From Triglochin maritima (Eukaryota > Streptophyta > Magnoliopsida > Alismatales > Juncaginaceae), in NCBI GenBank assembly GCA_963682175.1, contig OY821786.1, positions 25,876,501-25,940,500 of the forward strand: 64,000 nt of DNA, written 5' to 3'. This document shows, piece by piece, positions 10,576-22,989 of the stretch (its first letter is position 1; each line of letters begins with the position of its first letter). The position numbers were made by a program, and so were the translations under genes. The notes under the pieces are model-generated. The model saw only the letters and a program-made list of their open reading frames with translations. It did not search any database and had not been told where the DNA came from.

Positions 10576-11960
10576 ATGTACCCAAATTCAATATTTTCAA
10601 AAACCTGGTATAAGAAAAAGAAAAAGAAAAGCTACTATATTAATCATGCTTCAATCAAGTCATATATTGATCAAAAGTTTTCCACTAATGTTTGGGTGTC
10701 CAACACTAAACAAGTCAGGTACATAGAGCTAACCCCAAATGATCCAAACAAATGTGGGCACCAAAGTCTTTTCTTCCCACTTTGGATGTAGGTGAAAACT
10801 AAAAGATGGGGAAAGTGGATACTCGATACCTAGAGCCTGAGTCACATGATGGGAGGCCTCTAGGTGTTTTCGGTAATGATTCGTTGTTCGAAGTAGAAAA
10901 TGTTCTACATGTAGATTGTTTCAAACTTAGGCTTCTTAGTGTAAGTCAACTGACAAATAGTGATTACTTAGTTGTGTTTGATCAACAAATTTTCTATATC
11001 ATCTTTAAATCAATTTGAACAGAACACTGAAAGGGAATAGTCATGGAAAGTTTTATATTGTGTATGTTGATAGCAAAGAGTCATTCTCAGATGTAACATA
11101 CTTAATGGTCTGAAGAATATAAAAGCTCTTTCAAATCTACAAATGTTGTTTCAACTTCAAAACCTCTTGAAGAACCATGCAAATGGACCTTTTTGCACAT
11201 CTATGGCCATAAGTTTTGGTGGCAAAAGGTATGCATTTGTCATCTTTGACAATTTGGCTAGATTAAATTACATTTTACTTCTTGCAAATAAGCATGATAC
11301 ATTTGAAGAATTCAAAAGGTTTTACAAGCATGTTCAAAATGACAAGGATTCCCGTATTATGAAAATTTGAGATCATGGACATGAATTTTGTGAAAACATG
11401 GTACTATTCACAATTTTTATTTTCCCCGCACTCCCCAACAACATGAGGTTGTTGAGAGGAATATAGAATTGTTCAAAAGATGTCTAATACCATACTTTGC
11501 TAAAAAGAACTTTTACAAATTTTTGGTGTAAAGCGATTAACACTGCTTGCTATGTCTTTTCATTGATCCTTATTCGCCCAATTTTGAAGAAAAATCCATA
11601 TGAATTATGGTTTGGAAATGTTCCAATGATTTCCTTTTATAAGGCTTTTGATAACAAACATTTCATCCTCAACACCAAAGATAAATTAGATAAGTTTGAT
11701 GCTAAATCCGACATCGTAATCTTCTTAGGCTATTCTAGTAGGAGTAAAGCTTATTGAATAAAAAAGTAAACTCATTGTGTAGAGGGGTCCCTACATAACA
11801 ACTTTGATGAATTGGTATATGTGGATGATTATGTTGGCTTTTGGGCTATTTTACTAAAACCTACCACAAACTATGATGATACAAATATATCTCTCACTCA
11901 TGTATACATCACAAAGTGTATTGGCATATTTAACATGTGTACTAAATTCTAGGTTAAAGA
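10576..11960 (+). pseudogene. Decayed pol (GAG-pre-integrase and integrase core) of the same Copia element
   Basis: At 10806-11018 the frame reads '...ENVLHVDCFKLRLLSVSQL', typical of the segment preceding integrase. At 11143-11370 it reads 'FGGKRYAFVIFDN...FKRFYKHVQND', the first part of the integrase catalytic core. At 11401-11757 it continues with '...NPYELWFGNVP' and 'DAKSDIVIFLGYSSRSKAY', the downstream integrase segment. Stops and frameshifts separate them. Reverse transcriptase and RNase H are not seen; sequence homology fades after about 11900, so the 3' half is deleted. Neighbours are gag upstream and an LTR fragment (12061-12770) downstream, consistent with a heavily deleted element. 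Confidence 0.75.
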
Positions 11961-12060
11961 GTGAAGCAGTCAACTTAATACAAGCAAAATAGATCAAGAA
12001 ATTGCAGCTAAACTTATGTATTTTTTATTTTCTTGGGTCCTTAGGAACTTTGATAAACTT

Positions 12061-12770
12061 GAACATTTGAGTTGGTTTATCCACACACAGTCACACTAGT
12101 GTATATGTAGAAGCCACACATAAAATTTCACTTCATTTAGACTTCATTTAATTACCTAATCATTTTTCCAAAAATCCACCAAAACCTAAGTTCACAACTT
12201 TTAGACCGATTGGTCGACTTCCTATGGCACGATTTGACTTGTGGTAAAGCAGAACGCATTGTCAAATAGTTGATCGGTTCACCCATTTCGTTTGGCCATT
12301 GTGGATTTTCATTTTCCCTGAAGAAGAAAATTCTGCAATTTTCTCACAATGACGATTTTGAAATTTGTGGTTTTAGCAAAATTGAATACACGATCGACCG
12401 ATTTCCTTGACCGGTCAAATTTTCAAAGAAGCAAATTTCAGTAACTTTTTAACCAAATTCGATCGACAATTTATGTCTCTAATAGACCAATTGAACTAGG
12501 CAACAACTGATCAACCATTGTTGCCTCCCAATTGATTATTGACTTGCGTTTAAGACAATGATCGAACTGACAAGGAAACGGTCCACTATTCATAGCTTTG
12601 ATAGTTTTTATGTTTACTCTTTCAAACCGTTGCTTTCTACCTCACTTTGTCTTTAGGTGGAACGAGCATTTTATGTCTTTTGCTATAAATATGAGTGATG
12701 CAAACCTGATTTCACACCCTTCTTCCAATTCAAACACCGTATCATACACTGAAAAGTAGGTCATCCAGAG
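12061..12770 (+). repeat. Truncated 3' LTR of the SIRE-like Copia element
   Basis: The segment contains U3-like repeats of the 'gaccgattggtcgac' type and a TATA box (TATAAATA at 12684-12691), the same layout as the SIRE-like LTRs at 46821-52140 and 60147-61676. The LTR start is missing upstream. The 3' side stops abruptly at about 12770, where minus-strand E1 protease sequence begins. Confidence 0.55.
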
Positions 12771-14653
12771 TCCTTGTATTTTGTGTGGGTGGGATTGGAC
12801 AAAAGTGAGCTTACTGTTGTAACCAAGAATGCTTTCTTAAGAACATTGGTCTTCCTCTTGGTTGTGCACAGATCTTTGAACACTTTGGCATATTGAGGTA
12901 TTTGTTGGATGGCATCCAACAAGGGGATGTTAACCTTCACTTGCTTAAACACCTCTAATATCTTATCCATTGTGTCACTCTGCTTTTTGGTTAACCTACT
13001 AGGATAGGGAGCTTTTGGAAGGTACGTTTTCTGCGGTGCCTGAGAAGGAGGCGTTGGTGTATTACCCTCACCCCCAGCCACTTCTTCCCCACCATTCCCC
13101 TTTCATAGATGGTGGTGGTGGCAAGGAAATGTGATTGTCAACCTGCTTTCCATTCCTTAAGGTTACAATGGCATTGACGTGGTGAACAGGTTCCTCCACA
13201 TTGTTCACTTTCCACCCCCGAGGTACCACATTCTCATTTTGCATGTGTTGTTGCTGGTACACGCGGGGGTTAGCCTCAGGCTAGCTAGGCAGAGTCCCTC
13301 TCTTTCTTCCATGTACAGACTGAACCAATTGGCCCATCTGAAGCTCTAGAGATTTGATGGTCTGCTGATTTGAAGTGAGAACTTGACTTGTGGTTGACAT
13401 AAAAAATTTCATTGTGTTTTCAAGTCCACGAGTCAAGGTCTCAAGCGAATTGAATTAGGTTTCCATATTGTTGGAATTTGGGAAACCCAATTGATTGGTG
13501 ATTTGAGCTTGGGGTGGCTGATAAGATTGTGCGTGCATCGGAGGTTGGTGTGGTTGGTTAGGTGGTCGAGAGTAGTTTGAAGGACCACACGGGGTATTAT
13601 TTTGGTTCCATGAAAAATTGTGGTGGTTCCTCCATCCGGGATTATAAGATGATGAGTATGGGTCATTCCTGGCACTAACATAGATGGCATTGACATGTTC
13701 CATCTCAGGAGGAATGGACGCATACTTGCTTCCTACATGACCTATCCTACCACATGAATGACAGAGAACTTGACCAGATGTAGATATATGAGGTGCACCT
13801 TGTTGGTTTTGGAGCTCAATCGAATCCATACGACGCATTAAGGCTGCCATGCGTGCCTCGGTGACCTTAGTGGTATAGACAGCAAATGCGGCACCCGTTC
13901 TAATAGAGTTTGCGTTTGGGATCCTCGCTCTGATACTAGATGATCTGGTGGTTCCCTCACACTCTCCCACTGCATGGTTTTCTCAGCGAGGTCTTCTAGG
14001 AAAGTCCATGCCTCCCTTTCATCCTTTCCTAAGAACTCTCCTTGACACATAGACTCAAGGAGCGTTCGGGACAGGATGTGAAGACCCTCGTAGACAATCT
14101 GACAAAGGCGCCACAACTCGATGCCATGGTGAGGGCATGAGGATAGTAGCTCATTGAACCTCTCTAAATATGCATGAAATATTTCAGTATCAAGTTGATA
14201 GAATGAATTGATTTCGTTCCTCAATTTTTGAGTCCGATGATTTAGAAAGTACTTCTTGAGGAATGCAGATTGAAATTCATACCAAGTCCTAAAGGCATTC
14301 ACCTGGTTGCTATACAACCACTTCTTGGCATCAGCCTTTAGTGCAAAGGAGACAAGCCTTAGATGGATGGAGTCTGTGCTAAGTTGTTGTAGCTTGAACA
14401 TAGCATAGACCTCCTCAAATTTCCTGAGAAAGATATAGGGGTCACCCTTCCCAGGGAAGTGAGGGAGCATGGAGATAAACTGAGGCTTAACCTCAAAGTG
14501 GTTCCCATTCACCTCTGGCAATACGATGCATGAGGGCAGAGCGGTATGGCTCGTGTAGCATCGAACACGAAGAGATATGGGAGCAAGAACAGGAAGAACA
14601 GGTGGGACAGGTGGGTCCAGCAACTGCTCCACCTCGTAGTAATGAGATTCCAT
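12771..14653 (-). pseudogene. Gag and N-terminal protease region of E1
   Basis: Gag would assemble the cytoplasmic particle. The first open segment runs from an ATG at 14653 (MESHYYEV) to about 13930. It contains the retrotransposon gag core: 'FALKADAKKWLYS', 'FLKKYFLNHRTQKLRNEI', 'CPHHGIELWRLCQIVYEGL'. A frameshift near 13930 moves to another frame, in which a zinc knuckle begins CHSCGRIGH (about 13730-13770) but its final Cys is Tyr. Further stops follow. A segment at 13081-12771 reads 'ILEVFKQVKVNIPLLDAIQQIP', the conserved run-in to the protease, and stops before the DLGAS active site because of the truncation. The longer frame starting at 14794 includes leader codons, so I prefer 14653. 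Closest relatives in the window are the gags of E2 and E3. Confidence 0.85.
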
Positions 14654-15677
14654 TGAACCCAGACTGTGTGCTACACGATAAGATGAAGACGTCGAGAAAT
14701 CGACTAGCGAGGCAGGATTGACGACACGCCTAATCAAACGGCCACTCTTGTCTCCTGCCCACACAAGCATGCACAAAGGTGCACACACACACAAACCGAA
14801 ACTTTTTTTTTAAACAACTAAAATAGAATGTGCATAGAGGAAAAGACGGAAGGACACAAAAGAGAGGCAATGACTCAGGAGAGAAGGGAAGAAGTCCTTA
14901 TGCTACGGCAGGTGAGTACAGGTAGACGCACACAAGCAAACAAGGCTCAAACAATCCTAAGGTCGCAATAGGTCCTTACAGCTAGACGACGCCTAACTGC
15001 GAGGTCACGTGGCTTCAATACGCCTCACCTCCCTACGACGAGGACCACAAAGCCCAGCAAGTGAGTCAAGATCCGGAGATCTCGTCTCTCCTACTATCGA
15101 CAGAGTGGGCAACACCGATCAGGCCATGACGGTCGTGACCGGATCACTCTCCTAATGCGCCTGAGATCCTGAGGGCCAATGTCTACTTGATTTTAAAAAT
15201 AGGCTCTTAACTAGTGTGGTTTTTGGGGTGAAGGAAAGGGTGATGAAATCCCCCACCTTATCTTATTTGGGACAACCCCTCCTTAGTAGTGTTTTGGAGT
15301 CTTAATCTAGAAATCAACTCTCCAAACAAACGCTCAACTCACACTTGTTGCAATGCAATTCCTACTAACTAATTCATGTTCATACGAAATGCATGAATGA
15401 GAGTAGGAAATGCGTACCTCATGCTAGAACTAAACAGCTGAAAGTAAAGCTAAAATAAAAGACAATCTACGTGCCTAAGTCAAGTACATTATGCATGACC
15501 TAAACAAGAAAGAATGCCTAATATTTTGCTTTGGGTTTAGGGTCCAAGTTCCTTAAAGCGACATTGATTATTGATCGGGGACAAACTAAAAGTCATAACA
15601 TGCCAAATTGTTCTCCAGACCTCTATATCAGATAAAGAAACAAGTCACTGAAAGAAGAAGTAGAGAGGAGCTTACGA

Positions 15678-15716
15678 GACTGCCAGTTGACGGTCTTAGG
15701 CCACTGATTGGCGGTC
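15678..15716. promoter_or_regulatory. Palindrome pair in the E1 leader
   Basis: Two diverged copies of the 18-bp family A palindrome, gactgccagttgacggtc at 15678 and ggccactgattggcggtc at 15699, start 21 bp apart. They lie about 130 bp downstream of the primer site on the minus strand. The same module recurs in the E3 leader at 44131-44169. Confidence 0.7.
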
Positions 15717-15849
15717 CAACAAGCTCAGATGGCCTCCATTCTTCTCCAGCTGCCTTCCCTTGTGTCTCCAAGTCTCCTGAAATAAAGAAAAACTACACAC
15801 AAAAAATTAAATCCACCAAATCGTCCAAACCAGAGTCTCGACTGACACC

Positions 15850-15867
15850 TCCCCAGCAATGGCGCTA
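15850..15867 (-). other. Degenerate primer-binding site of E1 (tRNA-Asp type)
   Basis: On the minus strand the sequence reads TAGCGCCATTGCTGGGGA, a three-mismatch version of the E2 site at 23703-23720. It follows the LTR end (CA at 15875-15874 on the minus strand) after a short spacer, as in E2 and E3. Confidence 0.75.
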
Positions 15868-15957
15868 GGAACTTGTATGTACGTTTTAAATTTAGACCGC
15901 AAGTGCACAACCATTGGTGAAGACGGGGCAAGTATGGGTCATCCGCAGGGAGGTGAG

Positions 15958-16067
15958 ATAGATGTTGGCTCTATGATACAACCGACGCGTATAACCCGCA
16001 TAATAGACGTCGGTTGTGTTGTATATCTGACTCATATATTCTGTCAATAGACGTCGGCCGTTGTGTG
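15958..16067. mobile_element. CACTA-2, left fragment
   Basis: It contains copies of the GACGTC motif (for example ATAGACGTCGG near 16003 and 16049), like the arrays of the 3501-5947 CACTA. It continues directly, across E3 and its ACCGA duplication, into 45897-46001. The left terminal CACTA sequence is missing because the segment is fused to truncated E1 sequence. Confidence 0.7.
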
Positions 16068-16072
16068 ACCGA

Positions 16073-17630
16073 TGATTGAACGTTTTGATTAACCGCAAGT
16101 GCAGGGCCGTGTTGAAGCGTTGGCAAATACGGGTCGATCCACAGGAAGGTGTTTCGACTTTAGTTTGTTCGAAGGCGAGTGGGAAAGAAAGGAGAGAAAA
16201 GAGTTATGATCTAAACTATACTACAATGCGAAAGGAATTGGAAATACGCAATAAAACTAAACCCGATAGGGGGTAGAGAAAGAATGTGAATACAAAAATA
16301 TGTGTATGTGTGTGTGTGTTCAATTATGCTCATCACAAAATGTAGTGCATGAAAATCATAAAACTAAATCCAACTTTACCTCCACATGAAATAAGATAAC
16401 ACAATATCATTAAAACATACACGACAATAATTGGAATGAAGCTAAATGAACTCATGTATAAACACCAAACCTCACTCTGCCTCCACATGAAAAAAGATTT
16501 AGACAAGCATTAACCAAGGTAAAGGGGACAAGAGTACATGCAACTACAAGTCATGTTTCCTTTAACAATTCCATCCATATCCTCACCTCATCATTCCCCA
16601 TAAAATAGGTCCACTAATCTAAGCATATGCTAAGCTTCATTCAAGAACATTAGTATATCAAAGACAATAGTGAAATCCCATTAGATGGTTATGGAAATCA
16701 TGTAAGTTTCAAAGGATTAAGATAACACACACCTAATACATCACATAATCATATCACATATTTCTCCACTCCCCAAATGGGGATGGAACTACTCACTAAT
16801 CATTACACTACAACCTACATTAACAAAATGTAACATTCTACAGAAACGAAATTAAACTAAGCAAGCAAGAAATATTAAAGAAGCTAAAAAGACATAAAAC
16901 TAAAGAAGCATGCAAGACATATGAAAGGAAATTAAACTAAGAAAGAAGCAACATAACTAAAGAAAAACTTTATTAATTTCAAACTCACAATAGAAGTAGC
17001 CTCTCTCCACCAGGGTTTTTGCTTCAAGACTTTTACTCCTAGTAGAGAGGATGGCCACCAAGACAGTGATGATTACAAAGGAAGAGGAGGAGTTCTATTT
17101 ATAGCCAAAGAAAAAGGTAATACGGGACAATTCCCCATTATGGGACTAATCCAATACCAAAAATATACATAACACACAATTATACATGACCCGACTAAAC
17201 CACACCGGATCCGAAGCAACCCGGACCACCAATCAGCGGTCCCAGACCGCCAATTGGCGGTCTACAGGGTTTGGATTCGGTTCGGCTTTTGTGTGGGCTT
17301 TCCTAGATGGTTTTCTTCATGTATGATGTACCCAAGTCGGTTGATGGAGATCCGACCCAAATCGAATTGCCAAAATACTCCACATGATGGTGTGTCGTTT
17401 CTTCATTTGCTCATTGGTCCTTTGGTTTTGCATTCGGGTCCCTCTCTCTTGTATCTTAGTCCATAAGTCTTGCAACTTAGTCCCTTTTCTTGCTTTTGAG
17501 TACTTTTATTGTCTCTCCTTCTCAAACCTACTTATTCCTGAAAATTAAACATAAACTCATTACGTAACATTGTTTAGGTTCAAGATAATGGATATAAAAC
17601 ACAAATATATGCATGATATGGTGTCAATCA
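16073..17630 (-). repeat. E3 3' LTR
   Basis: 1558 bp. TATA box on the minus strand at 17103-17095 (TATAAATAG). The palindrome pair lies at 17224-17262, upstream of the TATA box in the direction of transcription. It aligns along its whole length with the 5' LTR at 44328-45891, including the 'gtatgtgtgtgtg' microsatellite near 16305. Confidence 0.92.
17224..17262. promoter_or_regulatory. Palindrome pair in the E3 3' LTR U3
   Basis: The second copy, at 17245-17262, is the perfect 18-bp palindrome GACCGCCAATTGGCGGTC. The first copy, 17224-17241 (gaccaccaatcagcggtc), is diverged. Starts are 21 bp apart. CCAAT boxes on both strands overlap at the centre. A role as transcription-factor site or RNA fold is an inference. 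Confidence 0.8.
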
Positions 17631-17634
17631 AATA

Positions 17635-17645
17635 CCCCCACACCT
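17635..17645 (-). other. E3 polypurine tract
   Basis: On the minus strand it reads AGGTGTGGGGG followed by 'tatt' and the LTR start TGATTGACACC. The same tract precedes the E2 3' LTR at 28650-28660. It would prime second-strand DNA synthesis. Confidence 0.85.
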
Positions 17646-17648
17646 AAC

Positions 17649-17669
17649 TTTTGCTAGTCCCGAGCAAAA
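17649..17669 (-). ncRNA. Hairpin abutting the E3 polypurine tract
   Basis: On the minus strand TTTTGCT and AGCAAAA can pair around a CGGGACT loop. The equivalent is present in E2 (28626-28646) and in the fragment at 60038-60058. It is a predicted RNA structure, not an independent gene. Confidence 0.55.
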
Positions 17670-17780
17670 CAAAGAAAGAGAAAAATGAAAGAAAGGAAAA
17701 AGCATACAAAAAACATAGAAATCCTAACTCACTTTCGTAGGAATCACGGTTGCACTTAGCACGTGCAACAAGCCGTTAAA

Positions 17781-17800
17781 CCTCCTTGTCGCCAAGGAGG
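17781..17800 (-). ncRNA. Conserved GNRA-type hairpin in the E3 3' region
   Basis: On the minus strand CCTCCTTG and CAAGGAGG form a perfect 8-bp stem closing the tetraloop GCGA. E2 has CCTCTTTG/CAAAGAGG with loop GCAA at 28526-28545. One stem pair differs in a compensatory way (C-G versus T-A) and both loops fit GNRA. It lies about 150 nt upstream of the 3' LTR. Confidence 0.65.
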
Positions 17801-17805
17801 AGGAG

Positions 17806-18557
17806 TGTTGTCTCCTGAGGGTTTTCAGCGGATATACCCACAAAATCCGAACATAGATTCATTATTCAATCTAGACACTCGACTCGTTGTTCTTATTTTG
17901 TCGATCATTGCACACGATAATCCGACGGACCGACTCTATATAGGTATTAGTCCACACACCTAGCCTAATGCACCATTCGTGCAAGTTAATTAAGGACTTA
18001 AGTGAAAGACATGGACAACCTCAACATCCTCAAGTGATACAATGTGTAAAGTCCATTAAGGTTCTTATTTGCATTACCATTTTTTTTCTTTTTTTTCTTA
18101 CTTTTTTTCCTTCTTTTTCTTACTAGTTAGAGTTTCATTCTCCCAGGGTCAGGTTTCGTGCATCATTGCCTATGAGGACTTACACTATCACGTACCCCTT
18201 TCCCCAAATCTCCACATAGGGCAATCCCTACCACCCGTGTAATGGGAGTTCGGTCGGTGCATCCCAAGTCAGATGACTCGAAAGCACCAGGCACAAAATT
18301 CCCTCAAACCTAATTTCCCGAGTGATATGAGTCATACGAGAAGAGACAACACCTACTCACTTATTTCTTATCTACACATGAACCAAAACCCCTACAGTTA
18401 ATGTCTCCTAACAAGATTTAAAGGGTCCTTGACTACAACAAAATTCCTTAAATTAACAGACACGAATTATTGACTCACTAGGTTCAACGGGGACTTCTTT
18501 AATTGTTTGAGTACTGAAACCCTATGACTACTCGCCCCCCGAGGGAAAACTGGGGTG
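17806..18557 (-). other. E3 3' non-coding region, distal part
   Basis: No convincing ORF. A long pyrimidine run on the plus strand (18080-18121; purine-rich on the element strand) corresponds to the A/G-rich stretch of E2 near 28190-28215. The block 'cctgagggttttcagcggatata' near 17813-17835 is the inverse of E2 28488-28513. This identifies the stretch as shared 3' element sequence. Confidence 0.6.
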
Positions 18558-18562
18558 CATCC

Positions 18563-19945
18563 TGATTGACATCATTTTATGCTCATATTTGTATCTTATA
18601 TCCATTATCTTTCACCTAAACAATGCTATGTTACGAGTTTTCAGGAATAAATAGGCTTGAAGAGATGAAGCATAAAAGGACCCAAAAGCTGGGAAAAGGA
18701 CTGAATTGTGAGATCTGGGGACTAAGATGCAAGGGAGAAGGACCTGAATGTAAGACAGAAGGACCTACTAGCAAAACAGAATACTCCACACCATTATGGG
18801 GAGTATTTTAGCAATTCGATTCGGGTCGGAGCTCCAACAAACCAAGTGAATGCATCCAAGACCAGAAAATATACCAAGAAAAGCCCACAAACAATTCCAA
18901 TGCAATCCAAAGCTTATGGACCGCCAATTGGCGGTCTGGGACCGCTAATTGGCGGTCCAGATCACTCTGGATCAGCTCAGATTTCTCCAGCACATGTATT
19001 AGAGGATGTTTAGGCTATTTTTGGTATTTGTTTAGTCCCACATCGCGGGATTGTCCCGGTTTGCCTTTTTCCATGGCTATAAATAGAACTCTTCACCTTT
19101 CATTGTAATCACTCCATATTTTGAGTGGCTATTCTTCCTACTATAAGTGAGGCCATGAAGCACACACTAAAGTAGTAGGATGCTACTTGAAATGTGAGTC
19201 ACTTTAATAAATGTTTCTTTGTTATGTTGTTTGTTTTATGTTTCTTGTTTTACTTTGTTTAATTTCATTTCATTAGTTTTAGTAGCTTAGTTAATATGCT
19301 TTCTTTGCTTAGTTTAATAATTAGTGTAATGTGTAGTGAGTAGTTCTATCCCCTTTGGGGGGTGGAGTAGATGTTCATACATGCATTAGAGAATGGAATG
19401 AATGCTTTATTTACAATGTGTTGATAAAACATGAATGTATGCTTGCTTGTTTAGGATAGAATTTATAACCTGATGAGTTTTGCCAAAATGATTAGACACC
19501 TCTCATGCTTGTTAAGGTTCTGAAATAAACAAATTGCATATGTAAATGTTAATCAACTAGGTTGGTGAATAGATTGATAGGTTTTGCCATAACATTTAGA
19601 CACTTCCTATGCATGATAACACCACCTTAATTTGTGCTTAAAGAATGTGTTCAACACCCACCTCTTTGCATGTGTGCACTCACTCCACCCCTTAGGGGTT
19701 TTCCATTTCCTGAATTCCAGCATTTCGTTCTTAGCTTAGTTGTTATCTCATCGGTTGTGTCTTTCTTTCGCATTTGCTTCTTCGTAGTTAGCGTAATTTA
19801 GATTAGCATAAACAACTTTCTTCCACCTTATTGTGCCACTTGATTTCTGATAAACAAGAGGCTGCTCACCTCCCTGAGGACGACCCGTACTTGCCACCGC
19901 TTCATCGCGGTCGTGCACTTGCGGTTTTAAATAAAACGTTCAACA
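18563..19945 (+). mobile_element. Solo LTR, family A, inserted in E3
   Basis: 1383 bp, beginning TGATTGACATC and ending TTCAACA, flanked by perfect CATCC duplications (18558-18562 and 19946-19950). TATAAATAG is at 19078-19086. The palindrome pair is at 18919-18957. It lies in opposite orientation to the host E3, in its 3' non-coding region, and arose by LTR-LTR recombination. Confidence 0.93.
18919..18957. promoter_or_regulatory. Palindrome pair in solo LTR U3
   Basis: The perfect palindrome GACCGCCAATTGGCGGTC is at 18919-18936. The one-mismatch copy GACCGCTAATTGGCGGTC is at 18940-18957. Starts are 21 bp apart, and the pair ends about 120 bp upstream of the TATA box. Confidence 0.85.
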
Positions 19946-19950
19946 CATCC

Positions 19951-20824
19951 TAATGACTAGATAAGTCTTAAAGCCATGGTACTAGATATCCTAATGCATC
20001 AAGTTCAAGACAATTTTGGGAGCTTTCTTTTTACTTTGCCTCTGAACGGTTTTACACATGCTAAATACACGCAAAACCCACAAAACATTTTCTTTCACAA
20101 ACACATGAAGATTTTGAAAGAAATGTGAAAATTTTAAAGCACTAGGCAAGCAAAAGAAGACAAGTCACCCAAGGCTCATGTCAAGCAGATATATCGATAT
20201 TTAATGCAGCACACTAACATGACCCTAACAGTGCACACAAAAGAAAACAAAATCATAGGAAAATGACTCGACTATGTACACACGTAAAACACCCCGCACA
20301 CCAATTTCATGTATCATCCTCAATGAATTTGAGTAAGATACTACATGGATTTATGCATGAAAAAGGAAAGATCTCACCAACATGAAGCGCAAAAGGAAGT
20401 TCATGGTTATGTTGATGGACACAACCCTGAATTCCCTCAAAACCTATGAGATGCTAAAGAAGGGATACAAATACGTGAAAGAAATGGGACCCAAAGACAC
20501 AAAGGTTGGGGACGACAACAATCAATGCTCGCTCATGGAGTCTTTTATTGTACTTTTTTTCATTTCTTTTTTTAACTATGTACAACAATGGGCTCCCATA
20601 TTCATATGTCAAGGGACATCAAATGGGAACCCGCAATCTCTCGAGTCAGAAATGTACCTACATGGACTCGCAACATAACAAAATAGAATTGCTTGACCAC
20701 CTGACACCCTTATAAGCATTGTGGTCATTTGATGCCTCTTGAGAGTTAGCAAGATAGGAGGCATGAATGAGAGGTGAACCTCTGTCTGGTTGTTTGAAAT
20801 GTAGGGTATCAAGTGGTTGATTCT
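19951..20824 (-). other. E3 internal non-coding sequence downstream of protease
   Basis: This stretch follows the protease stop and joins the 3' region. Reading frames are short and frequently stopped. No reverse transcriptase motif (such as YVDD or LDL/DVK) or integrase signature is visible on either strand, so the rest of pol is absent here rather than merely frameshifted. Confidence 0.55.
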
Positions 20825-21580
20825 TCACCCACATGGGGTCCTTAGCAAATACAGAATGAAGAGCATGTCGTCCAAGGCTTCAAAAATGGTATCTTGTGGC
20901 GCAAGAGCCACATGATTGAAAGGATGTGGCTCAAAGGCCACGTGATCACAAGATAAGACACCTTCTTGTGCCAGCCCAGGTGAAACATCTTCACCACCTT
21001 CAGGATCTCCATCGAACAATTCCCTGAAATACTTAAAGGTGCCTTCAACTTCAATCTCATCCACGCCCTGGATAAGGTTGACCCCAACTGGGTCATCGAA
21101 GGCACCTGGCTTCTTGCCGACGGTGAAGATGTTGAAATCGGCGCACTGACTACCATATGTCAAGCGCATCTGACCATTACGACAATTGATCAACGCATTG
21201 GAAGTCGCTAGAAATGGTCACCCCAGAATAACAGGAATTGGTCCAAGTGGGTTTGGTATAGGTTCAGTATCCAAAACAAAGAAGTCGACTGGATAAATGA
21301 ACTCTCCCACTTTGATCAACACATCTTCCACCACGCCCCTCGGTTTCTTCATAGACTTATCATCCAATTGAAGAGTGGTTTTTGTTTGTTTGATGTCTCC
21401 AAGACCGAGGTGGACGTAGACTGAATATGGCAAAAGATTAACAGATGCACCAAGGTCCAATAAAGCTCGATGTATAGACACATCACCAATCACACAAGAG
21501 ATAGTAGGACAACCAGGGCCTTTGTATTTGACTTGCATGGGTTGTGTCAACAAAGAACTCACGTTAGCCGCAAGAAAAGT
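20825..21580 (-). pseudogene. E3 protease half of gag-protease
   Basis: An aspartic protease would cleave the Gag polyprotein. Open frames at 21562-21218 and 21193-20825 contain the active-site segment 'LLDLGASVNLLPYSVY' (the Asp codon lies at 21457-21455), then 'RGVVEDVLIKVGEFIYPVDFFVLDTEPI', 'IPVILG' and 'INCRNGQMRL'. All align with the E2 protease at 26440-27543. A stop breaks the frame at about 21215. The N-terminal part lies at 31990-31865, separated by the family T LTR. Removing that insertion and one copy of its target duplication restores frame continuity inside a motif conserved in E2. DLGAS in place of the usual DTGA/DSGA is shared with E2. Confidence 0.9.
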
Positions 21581-22989
21581 TGTAAGACCCGCTTTCCTGC
21601 TATAATATTAATAAGTCGACTCTCCTCGGTTATGCATAATTTAGTTCTTAGAATGTTTATTTGTGTTATGGTATGTTTGTTTAAGTAAATTTGATCGGAT
21701 TTCTCGTTGGTCGATCGGGTGTGACATATCGGGCTAGTACGCGGTAGTTTGACTCGATTGACTCAATTTGGGCCCGAGTGAATGTAGGGACGGTTTTGGG
21801 CTGAGCCCAGGTTGGGGGTGGCGTGGAATTGGAAGGGAGATTGGGAGTTACAAGCATCCTTCAAGGGAGGCTTTTGGATGTCCTTGTTGGTGCCATTTTT
21901 TGCAAGTCTTGATGTGGCTTGATAGCTAGGAAGTTGGAGAGTTGTGTGCAAAACTATAAGGCCCTCCCAGCCATCCTCTTCCTCCCTTTTCCTTCCTTAT
22001 ACACACATCACTTCAGACCACTCATCCCTTCCACTTCAGCTGATTGGTGGTCTGATCTCCGGTGAGTTGGGAGCTACGTCTAGTGCAGCTTTGTGCGGCT
22101 AGAAGAAGAGTTGGTGGGCAGAATCTCCGGAAAAGCTCAGGCAACCTTCCTTGCTGATCTGGTATGGTCCTGACCCTTGAAGAGTTCTATGGGAGGGGGT
22201 GTTGGCTGGAGGGCCGGCCAGCACCATGTTGGTGGTTGGTGCAATCGGTTGCACCAACAACCGAGCTCTCTTCTAGTGTGCGCATGGAGCATGCACTAGA
22301 TGGAGATGGCTGTGGGGAAGCCAGAGGAACTGGGGCTCCGGAGAGCTCCAGTGAGATCCGACCGGGAGTGATGATGTTTCTTCTGGGATGAGTTTTGGGG
22401 TGGACACTGATCTAGTTGGGTGTGGCTGGTGCACACAAGATCCGACTAGGATTTGTCTTCAACCCTCTTGACTCTTTGTTTGGGTCGGCTGGCTGGTTGA
22501 AGCATTGCATACATTGCATCATATGTCTTTCATTTAGATTGCTTTTAATTCAATAAATGCTACTAAGGTATGTGTTTAGTCTTATTTACAGAATACAGGG
22601 ACCTGAATGCAAATTACCCACATCCCGATCATAAATGTGTGCAAAAGACTCATTTCTATCATAAAGACCAAGTTCAAGTTTATCGGGCTTCAAATGGAAA
22701 TGCATCCAAGCAAAAAAGCATTCAAGTCCTAATCACAAAAAGAACAAGGACTTAAGCACAAAAGTAGCCGGGTACTTAATTGCAAATAAAACAAGGACCC
22801 AAGTGCAAATCACGAGTAGCTTTTATTATTATGGAGAAAATCTAAAGAAAAATCAATATGGATCTCCAAAAATATAAAGGAATTAATTCGGAGCTCAAAA
22901 GAATGGAAAGAATCAATCCAGACGCGCAAAGGAAGATCAAATCATACCATAAACGCACAGCAGAAATCCAGACGAAATCACACTGATAT

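Larger units (their letters stand above)
12771..15957 (-). mobile_element. E1: truncated Athila-like family A element
   Basis: Reading on the minus strand: LTR stub (15957-15874), primer site (15867-15850), leader, gag, then the start of the protease region, ending abruptly near 12771. The LTR stub joins CACTA repeat sequence at about 15958, and the protease end joins a SIRE-like LTR, so both ends are truncated with no TSD. The LTR stub aligns with the family A LTR ends at 16073 and 44328. The leader has the palindrome pair (15678-15716) and the conserved 'gatgaaatccccc' motif (15234-15260). Confidence 0.85.

Noticed and set aside
18082..18121. Long pyrimidine run as a polypurine tract or terminator
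   Set aside because: The true tract of E3 lies at 17635-17645 next to the LTR; this run is an A-rich stretch of the 3' region on the element strand.
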